NCBI GenBank assembly: GCA_963730225.1
Contig: CAVSQX010000001.1
Span: forward strand, 620,001 to 684,000
Source: CAVSQX01 sp963730225
Lineage (GTDB): Bacteria > Planctomycetota > Phycisphaerae > Tepidisphaerales > Tepidisphaeraceae
Direction of reading: 5' to 3'
DNA length: 64,000 nt
The position numbers were made by a program, and so were the translations under genes. Below the pieces are notes generated by a model. That model saw nothing but the letters and a program-made list of their open reading frames with translations, made no database searches and was not told where the DNA came from. Positions 28,853 through 38,300 of this stretch are shown piece by piece; the first letter of the stretch is position 1; each line of letters opens with the position of its first letter.

Positions 28853-29281
28853 TCAGGTGGAGCCTTCGCCGTGATCGTGATCCGCCGCCGGCCCGCCGTG
28901 GGTTCGCTCGCCGATGGGAATGATTATTTCCTTCTCGGTTTCGCCGCGGCGAAGGACTTCGTAGGCGCGAGCCATATCGCCGGCCAATTGTTTGACCGTC
29001 AATCCGCCGACGCTGAGTACCAGGAGAATCAGGGCAGCGATCTGCAAAAGGCCGATGAAGATGCCGGCCGGGACGGTCAAGGAGGTGAACGCCAGCGACA
29101 GGGTGTGCAGAAAAATGATGCCAATGATGGCCGCCAGGGCGGCGAAATATTGCGGGCGGTTCTTCACCAGGCTGGGGATGATCAGGCAGACAAAGAGGAA
29201 GGCAACCAGCACAGTGGTGACGCCGTCGAGCGTTGAGACGATGGCGGTGCCGCGCAAAACGGGGGTGGTGTTGGGGTCCAT
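28853..29281 (-). CDS. Small integral membrane protein, unknown function
   Basis: The ATG at 29281 (MDPNTTPVLRGTAIVSTLDG) gives 142 residues; a longer reading adds ten without support. Three membrane helices are seen (VTTVLVAFLFVCLIIPSLV, YFAALAAIIGIIFLHTLSLAF, GIFIGLLQIAALILLVLSVG). A charged C-terminal tail ending in a His/Asp-rich GPAADHDHGEGST could bind metal. It precedes the degenerate GspE-like gene and the CvpA-like gene on the same strand and probably shares their transcript. I recognise no family. Confidence 0.65.
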   Translation of the reverse strand: MDPNTTPVLRGTAIVSTLDGVTTVLVAFLFVCLIIPSLVKNRPQYFAALAAIIGIIFLHTLSLAFTSLTVPAGIFIGLLQIAALILLVLSVGGLTVKQLAGDMARAYEVLRRGETEKEIIIPIGERTHGGPAADHDHGEGST

Positions 29282-29364
29282 GGAGGAGCAGGATACACCA
29301 TTGCCGGGCAATCGTCGCCGGATGATTTGCGGGGGCGGCGTGAATCGGGCATGTTATCCGCCAC

Positions 29365-30801
29365 ATGAAGATTCCACTGGCCGCCTCCGGGGTGTTCATC
29401 ATCGCCATTTTGTCGCTGATCGGCTGCCAGGCTCACCCGCCGCCGCCGCCGTTTCCAGATGCCACGCCGCGCGCCGTGGTGGATGTCAGCTCAAAGATTT
29501 TTCCGACGGTGGTTCGCATCGACGTCGCCCAGGAGATTTACGCCGAAGGAAAGCGCACGCTTCGGCGCGGAATCGGCTCGGGGGTGATCATCGACGCCGA
29601 CGGGCATATCCTGACCAATTACCACGTCGCCGGGCGGGCGGCGGAGATTTATGTCACGCTTTACAGCAAGGAGCGCGTTCCCGCCAAGCTGATCGGCGAC
29701 GATCACTGGACGGATTTGGCGATCATTCAACTGGACATGGACACGCTGAAAAAGAAGAACATCACCTTCGCCTTCGCTCCGCTGGGCGAAAGCGGGCATC
29801 TGATCACCGGCCAGCCGGTGATGGCGATCGGAACTCCGTTTGGCCTGAATCGTACGATGACGCTGGGAATCATTTCCAACAATGAGCGGACGTTTTATCC
29901 CGAGCAGATGCAGATCGACGAATTCGAAACCGGCGAATTCTCGAACTGGATTCAGATGGACACGCCGATCAACCCCGGCAACAGCGGCGGGCCGCTGGTG
30001 GACATGACCGGCAAAGTGATCGGCATCAACACCCGGGGCGGTGGACAGAATCTGAACTTCGCCATTCCCATCGACACCGCCAAGCCGGTGATCGCCTCGA
30101 TTCTGGCCACGGCTACACCGGAGCGCAAGGGCCGGGTCGATCGCAGCGACCTGGGCATCGACTTCAAGCCGTTGCAGGATTTGGAAACTTTCTATGACAT
30201 CGACATCAACAAGGGAGTTCTGGTCAACAGCGTGGACAACGGCTCGGCCGCCGAAAAGGCTGGTGTGCGATCGCAGGACATTCTTCTGGAGATCAACGGG
30301 CGGCCCACCAACGTCAGATTTCCGGAAGAACTGGTGGCGGTGCGCCGGATGATCGCCGATTTGCCGATCGGCTCGCAGGTCGATTTGCTGGTCAAGCGCG
30401 GCAAACAGGACATTCACTTCACGGCCAAAACACAGAAACTCCAGGGAGCCGTCGGCGAGGAAAAGGAACTGGTGCTATGGGGCATGAGCATCCGCGAAGT
30501 CACGCGCGCCTACGCCAACCAGCAACAGCTCGACGACAGCATCGGCGTGGTCGTCACCACCATGAGTCCCGGCTACCCCGCCGCCGAGGCGGAGCTTGAA
30601 TCGGGCGACGTGATTCTGGCGGTGAACCAGCAACCGGCGACGGATCTGGACGAATTCCTGCGGCTCTACAATGCGTCGCTGCGAAACAAGGACGCGCAGA
30701 TTCTTCTCGACATCGAGCGCGGCCGCGGGCATCGCTCGGCGGTGCTGAAAATCAATTACGATGACCTGACCAACCCGGCGGCCACGCAGCCGGTGAAATA
30801 A
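29365..30801 (+). CDS. HtrA/DegQ-type serine protease lipoprotein with two PDZ domains
   Basis: The 478-residue protein starts MKIPLAASGVFIIAILSLIGC with lipobox SLIGC, so it is a lipoprotein. The trypsin-like domain has an intact triad: His in ILTNYHVAG, Asp in DLAIIQLD and Ser in NPGNSGGPLVD. Two PDZ domains follow (SVDNGSAAEKAGVRSQDILLEING and TTMSPGYPAAEAELESGDVILAVN). It should cleave or chaperone misfolded envelope proteins. The next gene starts 10 nt after its stop and encodes a catalytically inactive relative, so the two may form a hetero-complex (inference). Confidence 0.88.
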   Translation: MKIPLAASGVFIIAILSLIGCQAHPPPPPFPDATPRAVVDVSSKIFPTVVRIDVAQEIYAEGKRTLRRGIGSGVIIDADGHILTNYHVAGRAAEIYVTLYSKERVPAKLIGDDHWTDLAIIQLDMDTLKKKNITFAFAPLGESGHLITGQPVMAIGTPFGLNRTMTLGIISNNERTFYPEQMQIDEFETGEFSNWIQMDTPINPGNSGGPLVDMTGKVIGINTRGGGQNLNFAIPIDTAKPVIASILATATPERKGRVDRSDLGIDFKPLQDLETFYDIDINKGVLVNSVDNGSAAEKAGVRSQDILLEINGRPTNVRFPEELVAVRRMIADLPIGSQVDLLVKRGKQDIHFTAKTQKLQGAVGEEKELVLWGMSIREVTRAYANQQQLDDSIGVVVTTMSPGYPAAEAELESGDVILAVNQQPATDLDEFLRLYNASLRNKDAQILLDIERGRGHRSAVLKINYDDLTNPAATQPVK

Positions 30802-30811
30802 AGGAGCTGGC

Positions 30812-32202
30812 ATGTTCCGATTCGTCTGCTTGTGCATCGTTTCCAGTTGCTGCGCAGCGCGGGTTGCCCTGGCGCAGACGACCGCTCCCCAGACCGACGC
30901 GCCGCAGCAGTTGTACGACCGGGTTCGTCCGTCGCTGGTGATCGTTCAGTACACGCTGGATACGGAACTCGGACGCCATGATCTTTATTTTGCCGGCGTC
31001 GTTGTTTCCTCCGACGGCCTGGTCATGGTTCCGATGATCGCCGTCAGCGACGAATGGCCCGACGAGCAGTTGAAAGATTTCAAGATCGTGGTTCCGCAGG
31101 AAAACAGCGACGTGCAGGAACTGGACGCGGTCTTCGAAGGCCGAGACGAGCGCAACGAAGTGGCCTTCGTGAGAACGAAGCAGCCCCAGAAATGGACGCC
31201 GATTCAGTTTGAAGATCTCCCGTTGAACATCGGCGACACGACGTGGTCGATCGGACTTCTGGCCAAATCGGCAGGGTATCGCGCGTATGCGATGAGCGGC
31301 ATGGTCTCGGCGAGCTGCGCGGGCCGATCCGGCAGATTCTCATCGACGGCGGCCTGACCATCATCGGCTCGCCTGTCTTCAACGCCGACGGCAAGGCGAT
31401 CGGTTTCGTGAACTATCAAACGGGATTTCCGATCTGGCTGAACGAGAAGAACCCGCTGATTCCGCTGATCAATCTGCCGAAATTCTTCACTCCCACCAGC
31501 GAATTCGCCCAAAGTCTGTCCGACCCCCCTACGGCGGCCCATCCGCTGACGCTTTCCTGGATGGGCGCGATGGAACTGGCCGGGCTGAAAAAAGAGGAAG
31601 CGGAGTATTTCGGGCTGGTTAATCAGCCGGCCGTTCAAATCGGCGGGATCGCGCCGGGCGGCCCGTCCGAAAAAGCCGGCATCAAGCAGGGAGACATCAT
31701 CGTTAAGGTGGACGGCAAACCGCTGGAGCGTGCCGACGATCCCGACGATTTGCCGATGGTGCTTCGGCAGAAACTTCTTCGCCTCAAGCCCGGCACTGTG
31801 GTGAACTTCTCTCTGATGCGCGGGAAGGATCAACCACTCAAAGAAGTGAGTGTTACGCTTGAGCCGCGTCCACCGCAGCCGGCCTCGGCCAAGCGATACT
31901 GGGCGGACGACCTGGGCTTCGGCGTGCGCGAGATGGTGTTCCAGGATCGCTACATTCTCAAGCTATCCAACGACGCCGGCGGGTTGGTCGTCACCGTGGT
32001 GAAGCCCGACAGCTCCGCCGCCACCGGCCACCTTCAGATGAACGATCTGGTCACTCAACTCAACGGCCAGCCGGTGACCGATTTGGCCTCCTTCAAAGCC
32101 GCCTACCAGGATTTCCGCAAATCGCAGGCCACTGAAGCCGTGGTGATGGTGGTGCGGCGTGAAGGTCACGAGGAGACGATTCGCATCGAACCGCCGCAAT
32201 GA
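30812..32202 (+). CDS. Inactive HtrA-like PDZ protein (apparent frameshift)
   Basis: The start MFRFVCLCIVSSCCAARVALAQ is a signal peptide, with AAAGGAG 6 nt before the ATG. The protease-like half keeps the fold (SLVIVQYTLDTELGRHDLYF, GVVVSSDGLVMVPM) but has no His at the active-site position. In the GNSGGPL region it reads TIIGSPVFNADGKAIG, with Ile aligned to the catalytic Ser. One base is missing near 31311 (CGGCGAG); the second frame then supplies RGPIRQILIDGG and two PDZ domains (APGGPSEKAGIKQGDIIVKV; SSAATGHLQMNDLVTQLNG). Reconstructed length is about 463 residues. It is likely a regulatory or substrate-binding partner of the upstream HtrA. Confidence 0.75.
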
Positions 32203-32226
32203 GCCTGCCCCTGGATCGACGGATAA

Positions 32227-32463
32227 TCAGTTCGGGCCCGATATCCCGGGTGGAAGCGAATAGATTCCATCGGCTTCGACGAGTTGGCCCAGCGTCACCA
32301 GCCGATGCAAAACGGAGCTGACCGTTTCGGCCAGGTCGCCCTTGATTCCTTCGGACCGATCCAACTGCTTGCGGATGGCAACCACCAAGGCCAAAACGCG
32401 CGTCTCGCGCTGCTCGAGATGATCAAAAATGAGTCGGGTAAGACGTTCTCGTGAGACAGACAT
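32227..32463 (-). CDS. Small protein, possible winged-helix
   Basis: The 78-residue product starts at the ATG at 32463 (MSVSRERLTRLIFDHLEQRE). It is mainly helical, and its end (VSSVLHRLVTLGQLVEADGIYSLPPG) has the rhythm of a recognition helix and wing. No family is recognised. It lies convergent to the HtrA-like gene and in the same direction as the desaturase. Confidence 0.5.
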   Translation of the reverse strand: MSVSRERLTRLIFDHLEQRETRVLALVVAIRKQLDRSEGIKGDLAETVSSVLHRLVTLGQLVEADGIYSLPPGISGPN

Positions 32464-32527
32464 ATCGACCATCCTGACCGTTTGGAAATTCACCTGTCGC
32501 AGGCGCCTGCGTTTGGACCAACCGACG

Positions 32528-33469
32528 CTAACTCCGTTTCGCCTGGATCGACTCGGCTGCCGGGACTCGCAGGTTCCACGCCAAGCCGATCCATGACATG
32601 GCGAGGATCACCCAATATCCAAAATCAATCTGCCACCAGCGCAAGCCGTGCCTGGCGGAAGTTGGAAATGCGTGATGGTTGTTATGCCATCCTTCACCGA
32701 GTCCGAAAAGGCCGAAGACGACATTGTTGCGGCTTTCATCGCGATTGTTAAACGGTCGCGAGCCCCAGACATGGCAGATGGAGTTGATACTCCAGGTCAC
32801 ATGGTGCACAAGGAAGACGCGCACCAATCCTCCCCAGACAAACCCCAGCAGCACGCCGAGCCAGGATCCGCTGATGACACCGCCGACAATCGCCGGCACG
32901 ATCAGCCCAACGGCCGCCCAGAGAAGCCAGGTGCGGCTGGCCAGGCGCATCCAACGATCGCGCGTCAGATCGCCGACGTACCGCGCCAGGTTTGCCGGAT
33001 CGCGCTCGAACAACCATCCAATGTGCGCGTGCCAGACGCCCTTCAGTACGCTCCACAGATCATGACTTTCGTGGTGCGGCGAATGCGGATCTTTAGCCTC
33101 GTCGCTGAATTGATGATGCCGCCGGTGCGTCGCCACCCATTCCAGAAGCGGTCCTTGCACCGCCATCGAGCCCAGTACGGCGAAGATAAAGCGAGTAAGC
33201 CGTGTCGTCTCAAACGAGCGATGAGTGAACAATCGATGGTAGCCCACCGTCACGCCCGTCGCCGTCACCAGATACATCGTCACCAGCAGCGCGAGATACA
33301 GCAAGCTAAACGCCCGGCCCCAGCAGAGGAAGATCGCAACACCCACGCCGCAGAACGGCAGCAACACAACAGCCAGAGTAAAGGCCCGATTTCGCATCCG
33401 CGCAAGTTCCACGACGGGCGTAGGCAATTGCGGATTTGCCGTGCTGTCTGCATGGCCTGATGAATCCAT
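32528..33469 (-). CDS. Acyl-CoA/acyl-lipid fatty acid desaturase
   Basis: The 313-residue membrane protein has the di-iron His boxes of the delta-9 desaturase family: HRLFTHRSF, HRRHHQFSD and GEGWHNNHHAFP, plus the conserved HHVTWSINSICHVWG. Hydrophobic segments flank them (residues ~30-75, 165-205). The ATG at 33469 has AAAGGA 7 nt upstream. It introduces a cis double bond into membrane fatty acyl chains using O2 and reduced electron carriers. It stands alone. Confidence 0.92.
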   Translation of the reverse strand: MDSSGHADSTANPQLPTPVVELARMRNRAFTLAVVLLPFCGVGVAIFLCWGRAFSLLYLALLVTMYLVTATGVTVGYHRLFTHRSFETTRLTRFIFAVLGSMAVQGPLLEWVATHRRHHQFSDEAKDPHSPHHESHDLWSVLKGVWHAHIGWLFERDPANLARYVGDLTRDRWMRLASRTWLLWAAVGLIVPAIVGGVISGSWLGVLLGFVWGGLVRVFLVHHVTWSINSICHVWGSRPFNNRDESRNNVVFGLFGLGEGWHNNHHAFPTSARHGLRWWQIDFGYWVILAMSWIGLAWNLRVPAAESIQAKRS

Positions 33470-33791
33470 CTCCGAGTCCTTTCAACACGCCGGAGCCTGA
33501 CAAGTGGCCCTGATGGTGGGAGTTGAGTGAGAGGAGACTGCGAGGCAGGAGCAAACTGTCGCGTAATCTGTGGCTCGTTCAGCTAGCCAACCAAGCACCC
33601 TAAATCATAGCGGCCAGGGCGCGGGTTGTCGATCCTTCCTGGTGCTGCTCTTCAGCGTTTCACCCAGCCCAGCGGATATTCAATTCGCATCGACGCGCCC
33701 CGACCAAGGCCGCTCCGCCTTGGTTGAAGATTCAGAATCACCCGGTAATATGCCGCGACTCTCTGATTGACACCAGTGTCCAGAGACGCCA
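33470..33791. other. Intergenic region between the desaturase gene and tRNA-Phe
   Basis: About 320 bp in which I see no convincing gene. Short readings on either strand lack ribosome-binding sites and family likeness. It presumably carries the promoters of the desaturase (minus) and the tRNA (plus). Confidence 0.5.
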
Positions 33792-33864
33792 GGGCAGATA
33801 GCTCAGTTGGTAGAGCAATGGACTGAAAATCCATGTGTCGCCGGTTCAATTCCGGCTCTGCCCA
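33792..33864 (+). tRNA. tRNA-Phe (GAA anticodon)
   Basis: The 73-nt sequence folds as a cloverleaf. Acceptor GGGCAGA pairs with TCTGCCC, the D-arm begins GCTCAGTTGGTAGAGC, and the anticodon stem ATGGA/TCCAT has loop CTGAAAA (anticodon GAA). The T-arm is GCCGG/CCGGC with loop TTCAATT. The discriminator is A and the CCA is not encoded. Confidence 0.95.
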
Positions 33865-33993
33865 ATCGGATTTCCACGCCAGAAACATCGGGTTTCTCTG
33901 CCTGTTAAGCGAAAAGCGGGTCAAATTGCTCTAACCGTGTGAACATCCAACCCTGTGTTGGTTAGACTGACGCCTCGGGCGAGTTGCTCAGCC

Positions 33994-35376
33994 ATGTTGC
34001 GACGAAAACTGATTTTTGTTTTCCTGCCGATCGCGCTTCTTGCCGGCTGCGCGTCGTGGCATCGCACGCCGCAACTGTTTGTTCCGCCGGCGCAGATCAC
34101 GAGCAGTCATTACATCGGCACCCCGCTTTCGGGTCCGCGCGGGGGCGACGTTGGAAGAATTGCGTTCGACGGTTCGCTGGATATCCACGCTCGCTGGTAT
34201 GTCATCGAGCATTTCGACCCGGGCCAGCTTCCGTTGCTGGCCTCGCAGGCCCGGCTGATCACGGCGCGTCTGGGCGGAGCGGCGGTTTTGCCGTCGGGAT
34301 CGCTCACGTCCGACGCCAGAGTGCTTTGGTCCTCGTCGGTTCCAGTTCAATTCCTGGCAAGCGCACGCTACGCCATGATCGGCGAATCGCGCGCCGCATT
34401 GCCGATGGGGACTACGGTCGCCTTTGCCGCGCTCGACCGAGCCGGTGGGGCCGATCAAACGCTCAATCAACCCGAATCGCGGCGACTGGAGGTTTCGCTG
34501 GCTCGGCTTGGTCAAGCGGACATGAACGACAAGATCGAAATCGGCTTCACCGTCGAGGATGCCGCGGCAGAAACGACCGGCTCGGATGTTTTCCAGCAGG
34601 AGACGGCGATTTTCGAGCACGCCCTGGATCGCCTGCCGACCCATCTGCTGTTGCTCGCGCCGTTCAAGTTTGCCGGATCCAATGCCCAGGCGGCGGCCGT
34701 CATCGTCACGATTTCGCCCGCCTCGGCCGACGCGGATTTCGCCAACGTCGTCGCCTGGGCCAAAGCCGATCTGACATCGCCGCCGCCGCACGAGAATTAC
34801 CGTTCCGCCTGGGCGCTGGGGCTGCGCCGAGCGATGGATTCGCTGAACGATCCCACCCGCCGCAGAGCGGCTCTGGTTTTTCTGGCCGAGCAGAGCGGCG
34901 CCGACATTTGTCTTGACGTTGTTTCCGTTTGCGATGATGCGATGCTCGCTACCCTTGCAGATTCGGTTGAAAAAAATGGGCGCAGCGAACTCGACGATCC
35001 GAATTTCGACCGCTTCGCATGGTTGATGGATCGTACCTCGATCGCAGCGATGCAGCCGCTGCTGGCCAAGGCCACGCTGCCCCCGGAGCTTTTTGCGATT
35101 CTGACGCTGCACCTGGGCGAGCCCGGACGCCACGCGGCGGCGGTCGACGACATCATGCGAACGGCGGCAAGTCGAAAACAACTGCTCGATCGGCTGATCG
35201 CTGAAAACTACATCTATCTCGAAGACAGCTCCCCCGCCGCCCGGGTGCGGGCATTCAATTGGCTCACGGCCCACGACGTCGCTCCGCCGGGCTACGATCC
35301 GTTGGCCTCGCCCAAGGAGCGTCGAACCGCGCTCGACAAGGCGCTGGATGCCCGTTCCGCCGGAGGCGCGCCATGA
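33994..35376 (+). CDS. Lipoprotein of unknown function, coupled to the giant AsmA-like protein
   Basis: The ATG at 33994 begins MLRRKLIFVFLPIALLAGCAS with lipobox LLAGC; the upstream reading to 33955 would bury this signal. The 460-residue mature protein has a beta-rich front (residues 30-150, PPAQITSSHYIGTPLSGPRG, FLASARYAMIGESRAALPMG). The latter half is helical and HEAT-like (ADSVEKNGRSELDDPNFDRF, ASRKQLLDRLIAENYIYLED). I recognise no family. Its TGA overlaps the next ATG in ATGA (35373-35376), which indicates translational coupling with the AsmA/DUF748-like protein and suggests a joint envelope function. Confidence 0.7.
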   Translation: MLRRKLIFVFLPIALLAGCASWHRTPQLFVPPAQITSSHYIGTPLSGPRGGDVGRIAFDGSLDIHARWYVIEHFDPGQLPLLASQARLITARLGGAAVLPSGSLTSDARVLWSSSVPVQFLASARYAMIGESRAALPMGTTVAFAALDRAGGADQTLNQPESRRLEVSLARLGQADMNDKIEIGFTVEDAAAETTGSDVFQQETAIFEHALDRLPTHLLLLAPFKFAGSNAQAAAVIVTISPASADADFANVVAWAKADLTSPPPHENYRSAWALGLRRAMDSLNDPTRRRAALVFLAEQSGADICLDVVSVCDDAMLATLADSVEKNGRSELDDPNFDRFAWLMDRTSIAAMQPLLAKATLPPELFAILTLHLGEPGRHAAAVDDIMRTAASRKQLLDRLIAENYIYLEDSSPAARVRAFNWLTAHDVAPPGYDPLASPKERRTALDKALDARSAGGAP

Positions 35377-38300
35377 CCGCCGCCGCTCCCGAGAATAAAA
35401 AATCGAGGCCCCGTCGCTGGCGGCGCAGAATTATCTGGCTGCTGGTCGTCATCGTCGTGTTGGCGCTGGCGCTGCGCATCTCGGTCTCCATAATTTTGCC
35501 GACGGTGCTGAACAAGGTCGCCAAAACGTACAATCTCGCCTGCCAGTACGATCGTCTGGATTTGAATCTGCTGGACGGGAGCACGGCCATCTGGAATCTG
35601 AGATTGACTCCCCGCCAAGGGGGCGAACCTATTTGTCGCGCCGACTACTGTCAGGGCGATATTTCGATCGCGAAATTGTTTCGCGGACGGCTTGTCGTCT
35701 ATCGAGTTGCCGCCGACGGGGTGGACCTGACGATCGAGCGAACCGCCGCCGGCCAAATGCCGCTGCTGGATCGCTTCACTTCACGATCTGGCGCAGCTGC
35801 GGTGACGGCGGCTGGATCGCCGTCGAAGCCCATCACCCTGGAACCGCCGCTGCGCGTCGATGCCCTGCGGCTCGAACACGTTCGCGCTCGGTTCCTCGAT
35901 GAATTCGTCAAGCCGCGGGTCGATACCCGAATAGCGCTGGATTTGCGCGTGACCGATCTTCGGCGCATCGGCGAGCCGACACGATTCGAGTTGGATTTTT
36001 CCTCCGACCCGTTATTGGATTCACTCGAGATTCACGGCCAGGGCAAGGGAGATGGCAAGTCACTGACGGCGGATTTGCACGTTCTCCTGCGCGGCCTGCA
36101 CCCCAAACCGGCGGCGGGTTACCTGGCGCTGGTCGGTCTGCGGCCGACGGCCGATTCCATCTCTGCTTCGGTGGATGGAGCGTTGCTGGCTCAGGTTGCT
36201 CCCAACTCCGCCGACGGGATACAGGGCGACCTGACATTCACCAACGCGCGGGTGACATGCGACGGCCAAACCGCCGCGGCGATGGATCATTTGTCGCTCG
36301 ATGCCCAGGCTTTGGCGCCCGGATTGGCCAAGCTGGGAAAAATCAGCGTGAGCGGTGTTCGCATTTCCGCCAGCCGCAACCAGCACGGAAATATCGCGGC
36401 CCTGGGGATCGAGATTTCCCCATCAACGCAGCCCACCACCACGGCCACGGCCCAGGCCCCGGCAATTTCCACGCCCCCGGCCGTGACTTCCGCCTTCCGC
36501 TGGAGCCTTGGGCAGTTCACGATGCAGGATGTTCACGTCGGATTCGATGACACAAGTGTTTCGCCGGCGGTCTCGACGGGGGTCGATCTCAAACAGCTCG
36601 ATTTGAAAAATCTCTCCTCCGAGGCGGATCATCCCGATGAGGCGGTCGATTTTTCCGCCGAGTTGTCGGCTCCGGGAATGGTTCGGTCCATCGTCGTCCA
36701 AGGCCACGCACAACCTTTCGCCCAAAAGAAGCCGTTTGCGCTGCGCGTCGGGGCCGTTGGAATCCTGCCCGCGGCGATCGAGCCTTATCTGCATGCCGCC
36801 GGCGTGGAATCGCAATGGAAGGACGGGACCTTCCAGCTCGCCGCCGACGGATCGGTCGAAACCGTCGCCGGCGGAAGGCTCGCGGCATCGGCTCGCTTGA
36901 CGAAATTCACGCTGTCCGACGGCGACACGCTGCTGGACATCGGCCCAACTGAAATTGCCGATGCCAGCGTCGATCCGTCGTCCGACACGATTCATGTCGG
37001 GGCGATCCGGGTGAGCGGACCCACATTCGGCATCATGCGCGATTCCCACGGCGACTTTCACCTTCTCGGATTCAAGACCGCCACGCCCTGTGCGCCGCCA
37101 ACCGCGGGGGCGTCAACAGCGGCCGAGAATTCGTCCACGACCGCTGCCACGCCGATGGTGCTGCCGAACATTGAGGTGGATCAGTTTTCGTGGAAGGACA
37201 TTCGGCTCAGCCTGATCGACCAGGCCGTGCGGCCGGCGGCGGTCATCAACATTTCCGATGCCGGCGTGAGCGCGCAGAACATCGGGCTGTACCTCAGTGG
37301 GAAACCGCATGCGCCTCGACAGGGAACCATTGAGGGACACCTCTCCGTGCCCGGTGTCGTTTCCAGCGCGGCTCTGAGTGGAACTGTTGCCTCCGACGGA
37401 ACCCGCACCGGAGCGACGTTCGATGTGCGGATCGCTGGTATACAAGGCAAGCAGTTGGCCACGTATCTCAAAACGATCGGTGCTGAGCCGACTTGGCGGA
37501 ACGGCTCCGCGCGATCTTGGCGCACGGTTGGACGTGCAGAATACAGATCATGGGCTGCAAACATCCCTTGAGGCCAGCGATGTCGAATTTGGCGATGGCG
37601 ATCAGCGGCTCGCTTCGGTCGCACGGTTCAGCGTCAAATCATTTCAAGCCGATTCGGATCAGGTCCACGTCGATCGCATTGACGTTGAATCACCGCACAT
37701 TCGCGCCGATCGACTGGCCGATGGAACTCTGAGCGTTGCGGGAATTCGTTTCGCCAAGCCGCCGCCCGCCGAACCAGATTTACCGCCGCCGTTCAGCTTC
37801 AATCTTCCGACGATTCCAGCGGTAGCGGTGGATTTGCGCGCCCTGCACCTGCAAAATGCGATGCTCGATTGGAGCGATCACGCCGTACGCCCGGCCGTGA
37901 ACACGACCGCCACGCTCAACACCGATATCGAGAACCTTCATTTTGGTTCGCAAGCCGCCCCGGCGTCGATTCATGTCACCGCCGCAATTCAGGGCTCGCT
38001 GGATAACCTGGACGCCGCCGGCACGCTCGCGCTGTCACCCGACGCACAAGTCCTCAACATGAATGTTCTGATTCGGGGCCTTCGGGCCGGGTCGGCCCGG
38101 TCGTATTTTCCGTCCCGTGTGCGCGCCACGCTATCCGACGGCGTGCTGAAGGCGGGGATTAAACTTTCGAGCCGCAAGAATCCCGCGGGGGGCGAAACGC
38201 TGGACCTGTCCGTCGCCGATATGGATTTCCGCGACGCGGGATCGAGCACGTCCCTATTGGATTTCGATTCCTTCCATGCCAGGGTCGACCGAATCGATCC

